DNA of 64,000 nt, taken from the NCBI RefSeq assembly GCF_001038485.1, contig NZ_LDUE01000050.1, positions 1-64,000 of the forward strand, in the 5' to 3' direction. The translations under genes were made by a program, and so were the position numbers. The notes beneath the pieces are model-generated. The model was given only the letters and a program-made list of their open reading frames with translations, was not told the DNA's origin and searched no databases. Of the stretch, positions 9,014 to 20,215 are shown one piece after another (positions within the stretch are counted from its first letter, which is position 1; each line of letters opens with the position of its first letter). The DNA is from Ornithinibacillus californiensis. Lineage in GTDB: Bacteria; Bacillota; Bacilli; Bacillales; Amphibacillaceae.

Positions 9014-10000
9014 TTATTCGTTTTCTTTCAACCACTTCGCAACATCTTTTGCGAAATATGAAATAATTAAATCTGCACCTGCGCGTTTCATCGAAGTTAA
9101 TTTCTCCAAAACTAGTGCTTTTTCATCAATCCAACCGTTTAAAGCGGCTGCTTTGACCATGGAATATTCTCCACTTACATTATAGGCAACCACTGGTAAG
9201 TTAAAATTGTTACGGACATCACGAACAATATCTAAATATGATAGTGCAGGTTTTACAATAAGGAAATCGGCTCCTTCTTCCACATCAGATTCTGCCTCTC
9301 GCAATGCTTCTAATCGATTAGCGGGATCCATTTGATACGTTTTACGGTCACCAAATTGTGGGGTGCTATCAGCAGCATCTCGGAATGGACCATAAAATGC
9401 TGATGCATATTTAACAGCATAGGACATAATTGGAATGTTCGTATATCCTGCTTCATCTAATGCTTGTCTAATCACTTTCACAAAACCATCCATCATATTA
9501 GAAGGAGCGATTATGTCAGCACCAGCTTCTGCTTGAGAGACGGCAGTACGTGCAAGTAACTTTAATGATTCATCATTATCTACATCATGATTATGAATGA
9601 CACCACAATGGCCATGAGAGGTATATTCACACAGGCATGTATCTGCAACGATTAGAACTTCAGGGTATTTATCCTTTATTAATCTCGTTGCTTCTTGAAC
9701 AATCCCTGTTTCGATGAATGCGCCTGTTCCTACTTCATCTTTGTCATTTGGTACGCCAAATAGAATAATGGATTTAATATCAAGTTCAACTACTTCTTTT
9801 ACCTCAGCTAGTAAAAGATCCATCGAAACTTGGTAAACACCTGGCATAGAAGGAACTTCGTTTTTCACATTCTCTCCTTCCACTACAAACATTGGATAGA
9901 TAAAGTCTTCTATTCGAAGATGATTCTCTCTAACCATCGTTCTCATCGCATTAGATGACCTTAAACGACGATGACGTTTGAAATCAGCATTTATACTCAT
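9014..10000 (-). CDS. hemB: Delta-aminolevulinic acid dehydratase (porphobilinogen synthase)
   Basis: Condenses two 5-aminolevulinate to porphobilinogen. The cysteine-rich zinc site [14 protein letters not shown] has Cys at about 122, 124 and 132, so this is a zinc-type enzyme. Schiff-base lysines are in YAVKYAS (about 197) and IVKPALSY (about 250). Length 328 aa is normal. The ATG at 10000 is used because the ribosome site GAGAGG/GAAGGA fits it; an in-frame TTG at 10009 is too close. The hemD stop lies five bases upstream, so translation is probably coupled. Confidence 0.96.
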   Translation of the reverse strand: MSINADFKRHRRLRSSNAMRTMVRENHLRIEDFIYPMFVVEGENVKNEVPSMPGVYQVSMDLLLAEVKEVVELDIKSIILFGVPNDKDEVGTGAFIETGIVQEATRLIKDKYPEVLIVADTCLCEYTSHGHCGVIHNHDVDNDESLKLLARTAVSQAEAGADIIAPSNMMDGFVKVIRQALDEAGYTNIPIMSYAVKYASAFYGPFRDAADSTPQFGDRKTYQMDPANRLEALREAESDVEEGADFLIVKPALSYLDIVRDVRNNFNLPVVAYNVSGEYSMVKAAALNGWIDEKALVLEKLTSMKRAGADLIISYFAKDVAKWLKENE

Positions 10001-10005
10001 ATCCT

Positions 10006-10764
10006 TCAATCCTCTCTTTTTTCATTACACATTAACTCAATCATAGCCTCGATGGTAAAAAGATTAGGTGACGAAATATTCGTAAGTCCGAATTCCCTAG
10101 CCTTCTTTTCCGTGGTATTTCCAATACAAACAACTTTTGTATCATTTGATAATGTCCGTTTCGAATACTTCATGAATGCTTCCACTGTCGATGGGCTTGT
10201 AAAGGTAACATAATCAAATGTAATATCCTTTAGCACACGATTTAATTTCGCTTTGGCTTCTTCATTGTAGAGTGTTTCATAGACGACTATAGTACGATAG
10301 TCTACACCCGCTTTCAACAAACCATCCGCTATTACCTTTCTTGAGCGATTCCCTTGAACTAGTAAAACTTTCCCGATGTCATGGAATTCTCCAAGAAACT
10401 CATTAACTAAATTCTCACCATCATATATAGATGGAATGAAGTCTGCTACAAAACCATAAGACTTTAGTACTTCTTCTGTTTTATGGCCAACTACAGCTAT
10501 TTTGACAACTGGCAATTTTATCTCATATTTTTCTATTAAGTTAAAAAAGCATTCTACACCATTAACACTTGTAAAAAATATCCAATTAAACTGTCCTAGA
10601 TTTTCAATAACCTCTCTATCATCTAATGAACGTTTACAAGCTATTTTTAATAAAGGAGTTTCTAATACATTTGCCCCTTTGGCAATAAGTTGTTTCGAGA
10701 ATTTATCGGCAAGGCTTGCTTCCCTAGTAACCAAGATATTCTTCCCCTGTAATGGAAGTTGCAT
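10006..10764 (-). CDS. hemD: Uroporphyrinogen-III synthase
   Basis: Closes and inverts ring D of hydroxymethylbilane to give uroporphyrinogen III. This family is poorly conserved; recognisable parts are the [18 protein letters not shown] start, [11 protein letters not shown] near residue 65, the hinge, and [15 protein letters not shown] near 180, giving the two-lobed HEM4 fold. Length 252 aa is typical. Its ATG overlaps the hemC stop by one base (TAATG), so it is translationally coupled. Operon position supports the call. Confidence 0.93.
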   Translation of the reverse strand: MQLPLQGKNILVTREASLADKFSKQLIAKGANVLETPLLKIACKRSLDDREVIENLGQFNWIFFTSVNGVECFFNLIEKYEIKLPVVKIAVVGHKTEEVLKSYGFVADFIPSIYDGENLVNEFLGEFHDIGKVLLVQGNRSRKVIADGLLKAGVDYRTIVVYETLYNEEAKAKLNRVLKDITFDYVTFTSPSTVEAFMKYSKRTLSNDTKVVCIGNTTEKKAREFGLTNISSPNLFTIEAMIELMCNEKRED

Positions 10765-11693
10765 TACTTGTCTAGCTCCTCTTTTACTTGTTCAATAATC
10801 TCTTTTGCACCTTGTTGTAATAACTTTTCAGCAGCTTCTTTTCCAACTTGTTCCGGGTCGGTACCACGAACAACCTCTTGTAATATCGTTTTGCCATCAG
10901 GAGTACCTACTAACACATTTAGCACTACTTCCTCGTCTTCTAAATGAGCGTATCCGCCAATTGGTATTTGGCATCCACCTTCTAATAGGTTTAAGTAAGT
11001 TCTCTCAGCTGTTACAGTTTTCACTGTATATTTATCATTAATTTTTTCCAATAAATCGGTTAGCTCATGGTCATCTTCACGACTTTCAATCGCTAATGCA
11101 CCTTGGCCAACAGCAGGTACACAGATCTCTGGTTCTAAATACTCGCTGATTAGTTCTTCACTTAATCCAACCCGTTTCAAGCCAGAAACTGCCAGGATGA
11201 TAGCATCATAATCTTCTTCCTGTAATTTACGAATTCTCGTTTCAATATTTCCACGAATCCATTTAATTTCAACATCAGGTCTCACAGCTAAAATCTGAGC
11301 TGCACGTCGAAGGCTACTCGTTCCGACTACTGCACCTTCCCGTAAGTCTTGCAGCAATACATTATTCTTAGAAATCAGAGCATCACGATGATCTTCTCTT
11401 ACAGGTATAGCAGAGATAATTAATCCTTCAGGTAGGGATGCTGGCATATCTTTCATACTATGAACTGCAAAATCTATTTCTTTATCGTAAAGAGCTTTCT
11501 CTATTTCTTTTACAAACAGTCCTTTTCCACCGACTTTGGAAAGTGTGACATCCAGGATTTTATCTCCTTTTGTTACAATCTTTTTAATTTCAAACTCATT
11601 TTCAACGCCTGCTTTTTTTAATTCATTAATCACCCAATTTGTTTGTGTTAAGGCTAAATTACTTTGTCTAGAACCTACGATAATTTTTCGCAT
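10764..11693 (-). CDS. hemC: Porphobilinogen deaminase (hydroxymethylbilane synthase)
   Basis: Polymerises four porphobilinogen to hydroxymethylbilane. The dipyrromethane cofactor attaches to Cys in [13 protein letters not shown], residue 241. Substrate-binding arginines are in TSSLRRAAQ and RGNIETRI, and the catalytic Asp is in HSMKDMP (about 82). Length 309 aa is normal. Preceded by GGAGGAAT before the ATG and 16 bases after hemX. Confidence 0.97.
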   Translation of the reverse strand: MRKIIVGSRQSNLALTQTNWVINELKKAGVENEFEIKKIVTKGDKILDVTLSKVGGKGLFVKEIEKALYDKEIDFAVHSMKDMPASLPEGLIISAIPVREDHRDALISKNNVLLQDLREGAVVGTSSLRRAAQILAVRPDVEIKWIRGNIETRIRKLQEEDYDAIILAVSGLKRVGLSEELISEYLEPEICVPAVGQGALAIESREDDHELTDLLEKINDKYTVKTVTAERTYLNLLEGGCQIPIGGYAHLEDEEVVLNVLVGTPDGKTILQEVVRGTDPEQVGKEAAEKLLQQGAKEIIEQVKEELDK

Positions 11694-11708
11694 ATGTATT
11701 CCTCCTAA

Positions 11709-12527
11709 TTAAATGTGAAAGTTAGACAGTCTGGTAAATAAAAAGAAGTTAATAATTAATATAGAGAACGCACTTGTATTATAAACTGCAAGTGATTTAC
11801 CGGACATACGACGAACGGTCCTTAAAAATAAATAAATAATATATATTCCTAAAACTAGTATCGACCCTAATGTTTTTAAATCAAACCAATAAAATTCTAC
11901 TTCCTCCGTATATGCCCACGCAAAACCTAAAATAATACCAATTAACAATAATGGGACACCTACAGTTATGGCTCTAAAAGTGAAATGTTCAAGCCGTTCA
12001 AGATCCCCTAGTCGCCATATCCATTTTATCGCTTTCTTTTCTTTTAAGAAATGATATTGCACTAGATACATAATGGAAAATATAAAAGAGATGGTAAAAA
12101 AACCATAAGATATAATAGCCAAAGAAATATGAGCAATTAATATCTCATCCACTAATTGAATCCATCGCTCTTCTACTTGAGATTTTGCAGCAAGTGAAAT
12201 ATGCATAAGCATCACAAAGAATCCAAATAAGTTAATGAAAAATACCATGAAATAAGTTTTAAATAAGCGGTTCATTAGTATCGAGAACGTCACCAATACC
12301 CATGCGTAGAAAAATAGACTATCTGTTAGAGTAGCGATAGGAAACCGTTTCTCAACAACTACAGTAAAAATTAAAAAAAAGGTTTGAAAGAGCCAAACCA
12401 TACAAAGTAACCAGAAGGCATATACTTTTGCCTTCCGGTTCTGCTGTACAAAATCAATAAAATAACCAATTAGACTCAAAGCGTAAATAAATAAAATCCC
12501 TTCATAAATCCAGCGCACTTCAATCAT
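11709..12527 (-). CDS. hemX: HemX, membrane protein of the CcsA/CcmC type
   Basis: Integral membrane protein (272 aa, about eight membrane segments) of the cytochrome c assembly (CcsA) family. In B. subtilis HemX lowers the level of HemA, limiting haem synthesis. Features include a His-containing segment IAHISLAIISYG near residue 140 and a WFDLKTLGS segment near 215 that resembles the Trp-rich region of CcsA proteins. It sits between hemA and hemC as in B. subtilis. The mechanism by which it limits HemA cannot be read from the sequence. Confidence 0.92.
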   Translation of the reverse strand: MIEVRWIYEGILFIYALSLIGYFIDFVQQNRKAKVYAFWLLCMVWLFQTFFLIFTVVVEKRFPIATLTDSLFFYAWVLVTFSILMNRLFKTYFMVFFINLFGFFVMLMHISLAAKSQVEERWIQLVDEILIAHISLAIISYGFFTISFIFSIMYLVQYHFLKEKKAIKWIWRLGDLERLEHFTFRAITVGVPLLLIGIILGFAWAYTEEVEFYWFDLKTLGSILVLGIYIIYLFLRTVRRMSGKSLAVYNTSAFSILIINFFLFTRLSNFHI

Positions 12528-12547
12528 AAGACGAGTCCTTTACTAGT

Positions 12548-13912
12548 TTAGTTCGTAACAAATTTACCTACTAACGGAACTTCATTTTTAATAGATTGCA
12601 GTAATTCATCATTTTTTTGAGCTTGTTTGGCAAATTCTTGTTTTACTTCTTTCTCAATTCCAAAGATATCAACAAACAACTGCAATGCTTCAGCTGAATT
12701 GTCTGATCCCGCAAGTTCTTTTGCTTGGGTAATCGGATCCTTTAGTAACTGATTAATAATACTTTTCGTATGCTTACTAAGTACCTTTTTCTCACGAGCT
12801 GTTAAATCCGGCATTTTTCGCTCAATACTTCTCATCGTTTCTGCTTGAATGGTTAGTGCTTTATTTCGCAATGCAGAAATTACTGGTACAACACCTAATG
12901 TTTTCATCCATTCTTTAAAGGTGATAATTTCTCTTTCTAATAATATCTCGATTTCTTCAGCAGCCTTTTTACGGCTTTCAAGGTTTTCATCAACTATATG
13001 CTGAAGATCATCGATATCATATAGAAATACATTATCCATTTTTCCGATATTTGGATCTAAATCTCTAGGAACCGCGATATCAACTAAGAATAATGGCTTA
13101 CCTCTTCGTCTCTTTTGAATCGGTTCTAACGTTTCTTTTGTAATAACGAATGAGTCAGAACCCGTTGAACTAATTAAAATGTCGGTATTTTCCAATACCG
13201 TATTCAATTGGTCTAATTGTTTCGCCTCTGCGTTAAATTGTTTTGCTAAATCAATAGCCTTCTCTAACGTACGGTTCACTACAGTAATGTTAGTTGCGCC
13301 AGAGCCTTGTATATTTTTAGCCGCAAGTTCACCCATTTTTCCAGCACCTAGAATGACGACATTTTTATCATCCAGAGTTCCAAATATTTTTTTAGATAAT
13401 TCTACTGCAGCGTAACTTACGGATACAGCATTTTCGCCAATAGCCGTTTCCTTTTGAGCACGCTTTGCAAATGTTATTGCTTGCTTAAACAGTTCATTAA
13501 ATATCGTCCCAGTAGCCTTAATCTCCTGTGAAGATAGAAATGCTTGTTTAACTTGTCCTAAGATTTGCGTCTCCCCTAACACCATGGAATCAAGTCCTGA
13601 GGATACCCTAAATAAATGTTCTAATGCCCCGTCATCCTCCGTAATTCTTAAGAAGGAGGATATCTCTTCTTTATCAACATTAAACCAATCCGCTAAAAAT
13701 TGTTTAATATAAAACCGTCCTGTGTGTACTTGATCTACTACAGCATAGATTTCCGTACGATTACAGGTAGATAAAATAACATTTTCTAATATACTTTTTC
13801 TATTCTTTAATTCTTGCATAGCATCCTGAAGAGAGTTCTCTGAGAAAGTCAGTTTTTCTCTAATTTCTACAGGGGCTGACTTATAATTTAAACCAACTTT
13901 TAAAATATGCAC
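12548..13912 (-). CDS. hemA: Glutamyl-tRNA reductase
   Basis: Reduces glutamyl-tRNA to glutamate-1-semialdehyde with NADPH, the committed haem step. The catalytic Cys is residue 50 in [11 protein letters not shown]. The NADPH domain has [15 protein letters not shown] near residue 185, and the C-terminal dimerisation helix follows. I chose the GTG at 13912 (454 aa) since GGAGG lies nine bases ahead and [13 protein letters not shown] matches the usual start; the TTG at 13942 is upstream of the ribosome site. First gene of hemAXCDBL. Likely regulated by PerR at its promoter and post-translationally by HemX. Confidence 0.97.
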   Translation of the reverse strand: MHILKVGLNYKSAPVEIREKLTFSENSLQDAMQELKNRKSILENVILSTCNRTEIYAVVDQVHTGRFYIKQFLADWFNVDKEEISSFLRITEDDGALEHLFRVSSGLDSMVLGETQILGQVKQAFLSSQEIKATGTIFNELFKQAITFAKRAQKETAIGENAVSVSYAAVELSKKIFGTLDDKNVVILGAGKMGELAAKNIQGSGATNITVVNRTLEKAIDLAKQFNAEAKQLDQLNTVLENTDILISSTGSDSFVITKETLEPIQKRRRGKPLFLVDIAVPRDLDPNIGKMDNVFLYDIDDLQHIVDENLESRKKAAEEIEILLEREIITFKEWMKTLGVVPVISALRNKALTIQAETMRSIERKMPDLTAREKKVLSKHTKSIINQLLKDPITQAKELAGSDNSAEALQLFVDIFGIEKEVKQEFAKQAQKNDELLQSIKNEVPLVGKFVTN

Positions 13913-13965
13913 CGTATCTCTCCTCCGAATATAGCGGTTCAAATTTATTGCTATAAAAATTCATA

Positions 13966-13982
13966 CTGTAGTTATTATAACA
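13966..13982 (-). promoter_or_regulatory. hemA extended -10 promoter overlapped by a PerR-like box
   Basis: On the minus strand TGTTATAAT is an extended -10. TTATAATAACTACAG (13966-13980) matches 12 of 15 positions, counting the free centre base, of the PerR/Fur-family box TTATAATNATTATAA, with the left half perfect. In B. subtilis the hemA operon is repressed by PerR. Binding here is inferred. Confidence 0.55.
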
Positions 13983-14008
13983 TAGTACAAATGTTTCAAT
14001 TTCTACTT

Positions 14009-14036
14009 TTGTGAACAGATTATGAAACTATATGAT
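14009..14036 (+). promoter_or_regulatory. Candidate promoter of the LiaF-like gene
   Basis: TTGTGA (14009-14014), 16-base spacer, TATGAT (14031-14036). It is divergent from the hemA promoter and about 100 bases before the start codon. Confidence 0.4.
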
Positions 14037-14135
14037 ATTATAAAGATAAACTCAGATGTACTCTATCATACCGTATTATAAGAAGCAAGAAATCAACATA
14101 TTACATCTATCGTTTAACAATTGAAAGGTGATTGA

Positions 14136-14615
14136 ATGAAAAATAAAAATACTTTAACAGCATATCTTTTAATTGGAATTGGTTTGTATTTCTTATTAAG
14201 ACAGTTAAGACTGCCAATTTTCACAGATTTTTATTCTTGGCCAACTATATTGATTATTATTGGCTTAGCACTCTTAATCTATAGCTTTCAAATAAAGGAT
14301 TATAATCAATTATTTAGTGGCACACTACTTTTGGGGCTAGGGATTCATTTTCATGGAATAAGACATTATAGTTTTTGGATTGATCATTGGGCAATGTATC
14401 CACTAATAATCGGTATTGCTTTTTTAGTAAAATATATGAAGACAAAGCAAGGTCTAGTTCCAGGACTCGTTCTTATCATTATTGCTTGTATATTTATATT
14501 CTCTATCAACATCCCATCATGGTTTAACTGGGTAAATGATATCGTGAATTTTATTAATGTTTATTGGCCAATTGTCCTCGTTGCCATTGGTATCTATCTT
14601 CTCAAGAAAAAGTAA
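14136..14615 (+). CDS. LiaF-like/DUF5668-type membrane protein
   Basis: 159-aa protein with about six or seven hydrophobic segments arranged as repeated short hairpins (LIGIGLYFLLRQL, SWPTILIIIGLALLIYSF, WAMYPLIIGIAFLVKY, YWPIVLVAIGIYLLKKK). This repeated pattern, with a Trp-Pro at the start of a helix, is typical of the LiaI/LiaF membrane region (DUF5668). Such proteins are linked to envelope stress sensing, but this one lacks the extracytoplasmic LiaF C-terminal domain. A GGTGAT ribosome site precedes the ATG. It is convergent with the ABC importer and not part of the B. subtilis order here. Confidence 0.65.
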   Translation: MKNKNTLTAYLLIGIGLYFLLRQLRLPIFTDFYSWPTILIIIGLALLIYSFQIKDYNQLFSGTLLLGLGIHFHGIRHYSFWIDHWAMYPLIIGIAFLVKYMKTKQGLVPGLVLIIIACIFIFSINIPSWFNWVNDIVNFINVYWPIVLVAIGIYLLKKK

Positions 14616-14656
14616 AAAGCTTTCTTAGGGGCCTGTTCCCCCAAGAAAGCTTTTCT
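14614..14656. terminator. Bidirectional terminator
   Basis: AAAAGCTTTCTT pairs with AAGAAAGCTTTT with a GC-rich inner part (GGGG..CCCC). It lies between two convergent units and has A/T flanks on both sides. Confidence 0.85.
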
Positions 14657-15393
14657 TATAATATAGAGCTTAAGAATTCTTTGGTGCGTTGTTCTTTCGG
14701 CCGTTCAAATAATTCATCTGGATTGCCATACTCTACAATCCTTCCGTCATGCATATAGACTACCCAGTCTCCTACTTCACGGGCAAAACCCATTTCATGT
14801 GTGACCACAACCATTGTCATTCCTTCATCCGCTAATTCTTTCATAGTAGCTAATACTTCACCGACTAACTCTGGGTCAAGAGCTGAGGTTGGTTCATCAA
14901 ACAACATAACTTCTGGTTTCATCGCAAGAGATCTAGCAATCGCAACACGTTGTTTCTGCCCACCAGATAGCGTAGATGGATATACATCATATTTATCCCC
15001 AAGACCCACCTTATCTAATAAAGCTTTTCCTTCTTCAATGGCTTGGTTTTTGGGCATCTTTTTAACCATTAAAGGGGCCTCGATGACATTTTCTAGCACT
15101 GTCTTATGTGGGAATAGATTAAAGTGCTGAAATACCATACCAACACGCTGGCGGATTTCATTTAAATTGTGTGTGTCTTTATCTACTTGTTCGCCTTCAA
15201 GAAATATCTTACCGTCATCCTTCATTTCTAGAAAATTGATACATCGTAACAATGTGCTTTTACCAGAACCACTTGCACCAATTAATACGACTACATTACT
15301 TTCGTCTACAGTAAGATCGACATCCTTTAGTACATGTAGTTTTCCAAACGATTTATTTAACTGTTCTACCCGAACCATTTCTTTTTTAGACAT
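14656..15393 (-). CDS. Polar amino-acid ABC transporter, ATP-binding protein
   Basis: ATPase of a GlnQ/HisP-type importer. Walker A is GASGSGKST, the signature [14 protein letters not shown], Walker [13 protein letters not shown], with Q-loop ([10 protein letters not shown]) and H-loop (VVTHEMGFA). The ATG at 15393 (245 aa) has AAGGAGG ahead; a GTG seven codons upstream overlaps the permease stop and lacks a site. Third gene of the binding protein, permease, ATPase operon. Substrate is probably glutamine or a similar polar amino acid, but cannot be fixed from sequence. Confidence 0.93.
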   Translation of the reverse strand: MSKKEMVRVEQLNKSFGKLHVLKDVDLTVDESNVVVLIGASGSGKSTLLRCINFLEMKDDGKIFLEGEQVDKDTHNLNEIRQRVGMVFQHFNLFPHKTVLENVIEAPLMVKKMPKNQAIEEGKALLDKVGLGDKYDVYPSTLSGGQKQRVAIARSLAMKPEVMLFDEPTSALDPELVGEVLATMKELADEGMTMVVVTHEMGFAREVGDWVVYMHDGRIVEYGNPDELFERPKEQRTKEFLSSIL

Positions 15394-15406
15394 CGATATT
15401 TCCTCC

Positions 15407-16060
15407 TTAATCACTTCTAGCTAGTTTTTTCTCAATTCTATTCACAATAGCCGTAAGTATTAATACGATAAATAGATAGTATACTGCGGCAACTGAATAG
15501 AAAGTTAGAAAATCAAACGAGTTTGAACCAAGGGAACTTGATACACCAAATAATTCTTGCGCCCCAATAAAGGAAACTAAAGAAGAGTCTTTTATACCAA
15601 TAATGAATTGGTTACCAAGGGAAGGAATAGCTCGTCGAAATGCTTGTGGTAGAATAATTCTCCTCATCGTTTGTAACTTTGTCATCCCAAGAGAACGTCC
15701 AGCCTCCATTTGACCTTTATCAATTGATTGGATGGACCCTCTAATAATCTCAGCGATATATGCACCGCTATGAATAGCAAGACCAATCGCCCCTGCCCAA
15801 AATTTATCGATTAGGATAATTTCCGTTATTCCATAATATAGCACGAATATCTGTACGATAAGTGGCGTACCACGTATTACCCAAATATAAGCGTCAGCAA
15901 TCCAACCTAACACCTTAATATTAGAGATTTTAAGTATCGCAAAGAATAATCCTATGACAAAAGCAATTAATAGTGAGGCAGCAGACAAGTATAGTGTTAT
16001 TTTTAACCCTTGAAGAAAATAAGGATAGCTTTCTATAAATACATCAAAAAAATGAGACAA
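15407..16060 (-). CDS. Polar amino-acid ABC transporter, permease
   Basis: Inner-membrane permease of the HisM/GlnP type, about five membrane helices. The EAA loop is in [35 protein letters not shown], which contacts the ATPase. [16 protein letters not shown] is the conserved family segment. The TTG at 16060 (217 aa) is preferred because AAGGAG is nine bases ahead; a TTG at 16069 directly abuts that site. It ends 13 bases before the ATPase start. Confidence 0.92.
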   Translation of the reverse strand: MSHFFDVFIESYPYFLQGLKITLYLSAASLLIAFVIGLFFAILKISNIKVLGWIADAYIWVIRGTPLIVQIFVLYYGITEIILIDKFWAGAIGLAIHSGAYIAEIIRGSIQSIDKGQMEAGRSLGMTKLQTMRRIILPQAFRRAIPSLGNQFIIGIKDSSLVSFIGAQELFGVSSSLGSNSFDFLTFYSVAAVYYLFIVLILTAIVNRIEKKLARSD

Positions 16061-16096
16061 GTGTTCCAACTCCTTAACGTTGACTTCTTAGCTGAA

Positions 16097-16933
16097 TTAC
16101 TCTAACTCTTCAGGCTCTTGAGTAATATCAACACCAATCCATTCTTCAGCCATTTTAGCTAACTCTCCACTATCCTTTAATTCTTGAAGTGCTTCATTTA
16201 TTGCTTCTAATAATGCTTCATTTTCTTTGTTTACAGCAATCGCTTGCTCACTCACACCTAGTTGACCACGATTTTCAATTTCTAGTCCATTCTGAATAGC
16301 AGTTTGACCTGTAATATCATCCGTAATTACAGCATCATGGTGACCGGAAGCTAATGATTGTAGAGCAACTACATCACTATCTACCTGTGGGATGTCATCC
16401 GTATATTGCTCGGCCATTTCCACATAAGTTGAACCTCTAGATACTGAAATCTCTTTACCGTTTAAGTCTTCAGCAGATTGAATATCACTATCAGGTCTTG
16501 TGTAGATAACTGGTCCAGAATAATAATAAGGCTCTGAGAAATTAACCTTTTCCAACCTTTCATCTGTAATCGTATGACTTGCAACTGCTATATCATAGCG
16601 ACCTTCATTCACTCCAGTAACTATTCCAGAGAACTTTGCTTGTTGTTGAACCGCTTCTAATCCAAGTTTTTCTGCAATTGCCTCAGCTACTGCGATATCA
16701 TACCCAACCATCTCGGTACCTTCAATATAACTAAATGGCTTAAATTCACCAGATGCAGCGAAAATAAGCTTCCCATCTTCGATTAATCCATACTCTGATC
16801 CAGAGCTTTGCTCATCAGAACCATTTGCATCTTTAGTAGTATCATCTGTAGAACCTTCCGTTCCACAAGCAGCTAGTACAACTAATAATAACGCGACAAA
16901 AAGTATAATTTTCAGTTTTCTCATAAAATACAT
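16097..16933 (-). CDS. Polar amino-acid ABC transporter, substrate-binding lipoprotein
   Basis: Extracytoplasmic solute-binding protein of family 3. Signal peptide RKLKIILFVALLLVVLAACG ends in lipobox LAAC, so it is lipid-anchored. A Ser/Thr/Asp-rich linker follows, then the SBP_bac_3 domain (KLIFAASGEFKPFSY, EGRYDIAVASHTITDERLEKVNFSEPYY, ISVSRGSTY). The ATG at 16933 (278 aa) follows GAGAGG closely; the ATG at 16924 is possible. First gene of the three-gene importer. An in-frame extension to 17014 lacks a ribosome site. Confidence 0.92.
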   Translation of the reverse strand: MYFMRKLKIILFVALLLVVLAACGTEGSTDDTTKDANGSDEQSSGSEYGLIEDGKLIFAASGEFKPFSYIEGTEMVGYDIAVAEAIAEKLGLEAVQQQAKFSGIVTGVNEGRYDIAVASHTITDERLEKVNFSEPYYYSGPVIYTRPDSDIQSAEDLNGKEISVSRGSTYVEMAEQYTDDIPQVDSDVVALQSLASGHHDAVITDDITGQTAIQNGLEIENRGQLGVSEQAIAVNKENEALLEAINEALQELKDSGELAKMAEEWIGVDITQEPEELE

Positions 16934-16988
16934 ATTTCCTCTCTTCTCGTTTTTTGAAAATGATAAACAATCACTTTCTACATATAAA

Positions 16989-16997
16989 AGTATAACA
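16989..16997 (-). promoter_or_regulatory. Candidate extended -10 of the ABC importer
   Basis: TGTTATACT on the minus strand, about 55 bases before the lipoprotein start. No good -35 at 17 bases. The rest of 16998-17223 is AT-rich with no other feature that I can support. Confidence 0.35.
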
Positions 16998-17223
16998 ATC
17001 CACCATTTGAACAACTAATTGCAAATAGTCTGATTAATTAAGATGGATTGGTAATAATCGTTGTTAAAGCCAAATAACTTAACGAACCTTATAAATACTT
17101 CTCGATACTCTTTTAAACTCCATAATCATCAAAAATATAGAAAATAGTTGTTTTTTCGTGAGGATTTCATATAAAAAGTTAATATTTGATAACGGTTGGT
17201 TGATGTACCTTGATTAAGAAATA

Positions 17224-17258
17224 TAAAAAGAGACCAAATCCACAGATTTGATCTCTTA
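17224..17258 (-). terminator. Terminator of lon-ysxC
   Basis: AAGAGATCAAATC pairs with GATTTGGTCTCTT around a four-base loop and is followed by a T run on the minus strand, just after the ysxC stop. Confidence 0.9.
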
Positions 17259-17265
17259 CCAGAAA

Positions 17266-17847
17266 CTAAATATACTTTTTCAAAATTCCCCATGCTTCAT
17301 CTTTACCTTCACCTGTTTCAGAAGAGAATGGTAATACCAAGTCTCCCTTCTCCACTTGGAGGGTATTGATAGTTCTCTTTAAATGTTGAGCTCGTTTTCC
17401 TTTTGGTATTTTATCCATCTTTGTTGCAACAACAACTACGGGTAGACCAAAATGCTTCAGGAAATCATACATTTGCACATCATCTTTTGTTGGTTCGTGA
17501 CGGATATCTGTTATGAGTAATACTACCTTTAATGTTTCACGTGATTGGAAGTATTCCTCCATCATCTTTCCCCATTTTTCTCGCTCGGTTTTTGAAACTT
17601 TCGCATACCCATAACCAGGTACATCGACAAAGTAAAATGCTTCATTGATTCGGTAAAAATTCAATGTTTGCGTTTTACCTGGCTTGGAAGATGTCCTAGC
17701 TAAGCTTTTACGGTTAATTAACTTATTAATAAAGGATGATTTTCCAACATTCGAACGTCCTGCTAGTGCAATTTCAGGCAATTGATCATTCGGATATTGT
17801 TTCTTACTTACTGCACTAATTACTATTTCAGCGTTTGTTACTTTCAT
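17266..17847 (-). CDS. ysxC: GTP-binding protein YsxC/EngB, ribosome assembly
   Basis: TrmE-Era-EngA-EngB-type GTPase needed for 50S subunit assembly. G1 is GRSNVGKS (30-37), G2 within KPGKTQT, G3 DVPGYG, G4 TKMDK, and G5 near the end (FSSETGEG). Length 193 aa is normal. Its ATG lies 20 bases inside the end of lonA, so the two are coupled, as in B. subtilis. GGAGGAAAACA precedes the start. Confidence 0.96.
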   Translation of the reverse strand: MKVTNAEIVISAVSKKQYPNDQLPEIALAGRSNVGKSSFINKLINRKSLARTSSKPGKTQTLNFYRINEAFYFVDVPGYGYAKVSKTEREKWGKMMEEYFQSRETLKVVLLITDIRHEPTKDDVQMYDFLKHFGLPVVVVATKMDKIPKGKRAQHLKRTINTLQVEKGDLVLPFSSETGEGKDEAWGILKKYI

Positions 17848-20167
17848 TGTTTTCCTCCACTAGGGCATGCTTTAACACTTGATCTAAATGATTTACAGGA
17901 ATAAAGGTCATTTCCTTACGTACACTTTCCGGTATATCATCTAGGTCCTTTTTATTGTCCTCTGGGAAAATTATTGTTGTAATCCCAGCACGATGAGCAC
18001 TTAATGATTTCTCCTTGAGTCCACCAATCGGAAGGACACGCCCTCTTAACGTAATTTCTCCTGTCATAGCAACTTCTTTTTTAACAGCTCGGTTAGACAG
18101 GGCTGATACAAGTGCAGTTGCCATCGTAATACCTGCAGAAGGTCCATCTTTCGGAGTGGCTCCTTCTGGAACGTGAATATGAATATCATACTTTTCATGA
18201 AAGTCATGCTCAATTCCCAGCTCTTGTGCTCTGGAACGAATATAACTAAATGCAGCTTGTGCAGATTCCCGCATCACTTCGCCTAACTTACCAGTAAGGG
18301 TCAATTTACCTTTTCCAGGGTAATGGGACACTTCTATAGATAAGGTATCCCCACCTGCAGTAGTGTAGGCTAATCCTGTAGCAGCACCAATTTGATTCTC
18401 CGTTTCCATTTGTCCATAACGGAAAATAGGCTTACCAAGTAATTCTTCAATACTCTTTTCTGTTACAACAACACGCTTCTTCTCATCAGAAACAATAATT
18501 TTTGCAGCTTTTCTGCAAAGCTTGGCTATCTGACGCTCTAATGTACGTACCCCTGCCTCTCTAGTATACATACGGATAAGTTTCAGTAGTGCCTCATCTC
18601 TAACTTGTAGGTTACCTTTTTTTAACCCATTTTCTTTTAACTGCTTAGGAATTAAATGTTCCTTTGCAATATGCAGCTTTTCAATTTCGGTATATCCAGA
18701 GAGTGAGATTAATTCCATACGGTCTAAAAGTGGCCCAGGGATATTATTCACATAATTAGCAGTTGCAATAAAGAGCACATTCGATAAATCATAGGGCTCT
18801 TCAATAAAGTGGTCACTAAAGCTATTATTTTGTTCTGGATCTAAAACTTCCAACATTGCAGAAGATGGATCTCCACGGAAGTCATTGGACATTTTATCAA
18901 TTTCATCTAATAGGAATACCGGATTAACGGTCTTTGCCTTTCGCATCCCTTGTATGATACGTCCAGGCATAGCTCCAATATATGTTCTTCTATGTCCTCG
19001 AATTTCTGCTTCATCACGAACTCCTCCTAGGGAGATTCTAACGAAATTACGATTTACGGAACGAGCAATTGATCTAGCTAAGGAAGTCTTCCCAACACCT
19101 GGAGGTCCAACTAGACAAAGAATCGGACCTTTAATTGAGTTCGTTAACTTTTGTACTGCCAAATACTCTAAAATACGTTCTTTTACCTTCTCTAGACCAT
19201 AATGGTCTTTATCAAGAATCTCTTGTGCAAGACTAATCTCTATCGTATCCTGAGATTTATCAGTCCACGGTAATGCGATTAGCCATTCTAAATAATTCCT
19301 AATGACAGAGCTCTCGGCAGATGATTGTGGAACTTTTTCATATCGACCTAGTTCCTTAATGGCTACTTCCATAATTCGCTCAGGCATATTCGACTTTTCT
19401 ATTTTTTCTCGTAAGTCATCTACCTCACCAGTCTTACCATCCTTATCTCCTAGCTCTTTCTGAATTGCTTTTAACTGCTCACGGAGATAGTATTCTTTCT
19501 GAGTTTTCTCCATGGACGATTTAACACGTTGTCCAATTTTCTTCTCTAAGTCTAATACTTTCTTCTCGTTAGAAATTAAACTAATTAAATGCTGTAGTCT
19601 CTCTTGTGTATTAATCATTTCTAGCAATTCTTGTTTATCTTTTAATTTAAGTGAAAGATGCGAGGTAATGATATCCGCTAGTCTTCCTGGCTCTTCAATA
19701 TCACTTACAGTTGTTAAGGTCTCTTTAGTTATTTTTCTAGAGACTTTTACATACTGTTCAAATTGACTTAAAATATTGCGCATTAGCGCTTCTTCCTCTA
19801 AACGATTTCCTGTTATCTCTTCTAATTCTTGTACTTCAACAGTAAACTCGTCTTCCTCATCAACAAATCTAATGATTTCTCCACGATTTAAGCCTTCCAC
19901 TAGAACCCGAAACGTACCATTAGGAAGCTTTAGCATTTGTTTTATTTTTGCTAGTGTTCCAATTCGATATATTTCATCAGGGCTGGGCTCATCTATACTT
20001 ACTTTCTTTTGAGCAGCTAAGAAGATAGTTTGATCACCAACCATTGCTTTCTCCAATGCTGCTACAGACTTATCTCTACCTACGTCAAGATGTAACACCA
20101 TGGTAGGAAATACTAATAAACCGCGTAATGGGAGGAGGGGAACTTGTTTTGTTTCATTCGTTTTCAT
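17828..20167 (-). CDS. lonA: ATP-dependent protease La (LonA)
   Basis: Hexameric AAA+ serine protease that degrades misfolded and regulatory proteins. LON substrate-binding N-domain ([13 protein letters not shown]), coiled coil around 190-260, Walker [10 protein letters not shown], Walker [11 protein letters not shown], and the C-terminal protease domain with the Ser in [12 protein letters not shown] and the Lys in [14 protein letters not shown]. Length 779 aa is close to B. subtilis LonA. The ATG has GGAGG ahead. The paralogue lonB, which lies between clpX and lonA in B. subtilis, is absent. Confidence 0.97.
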   Translation of the reverse strand: MKTNETKQVPLLPLRGLLVFPTMVLHLDVGRDKSVAALEKAMVGDQTIFLAAQKKVSIDEPSPDEIYRIGTLAKIKQMLKLPNGTFRVLVEGLNRGEIIRFVDEEDEFTVEVQELEEITGNRLEEEALMRNILSQFEQYVKVSRKITKETLTTVSDIEEPGRLADIITSHLSLKLKDKQELLEMINTQERLQHLISLISNEKKVLDLEKKIGQRVKSSMEKTQKEYYLREQLKAIQKELGDKDGKTGEVDDLREKIEKSNMPERIMEVAIKELGRYEKVPQSSAESSVIRNYLEWLIALPWTDKSQDTIEISLAQEILDKDHYGLEKVKERILEYLAVQKLTNSIKGPILCLVGPPGVGKTSLARSIARSVNRNFVRISLGGVRDEAEIRGHRRTYIGAMPGRIIQGMRKAKTVNPVFLLDEIDKMSNDFRGDPSSAMLEVLDPEQNNSFSDHFIEEPYDLSNVLFIATANYVNNIPGPLLDRMELISLSGYTEIEKLHIAKEHLIPKQLKENGLKKGNLQVRDEALLKLIRMYTREAGVRTLERQIAKLCRKAAKIIVSDEKKRVVVTEKSIEELLGKPIFRYGQMETENQIGAATGLAYTTAGGDTLSIEVSHYPGKGKLTLTGKLGEVMRESAQAAFSYIRSRAQELGIEHDFHEKYDIHIHVPEGATPKDGPSAGITMATALVSALSNRAVKKEVAMTGEITLRGRVLPIGGLKEKSLSAHRAGITTIIFPEDNKKDLDDIPESVRKEMTFIPVNHLDQVLKHALVEENNESNKR

Positions 20168-20215
20168 GTATGTACCTCCAAATTGTCATTTACAAATATG
20201 TATATATTCCCTTAA

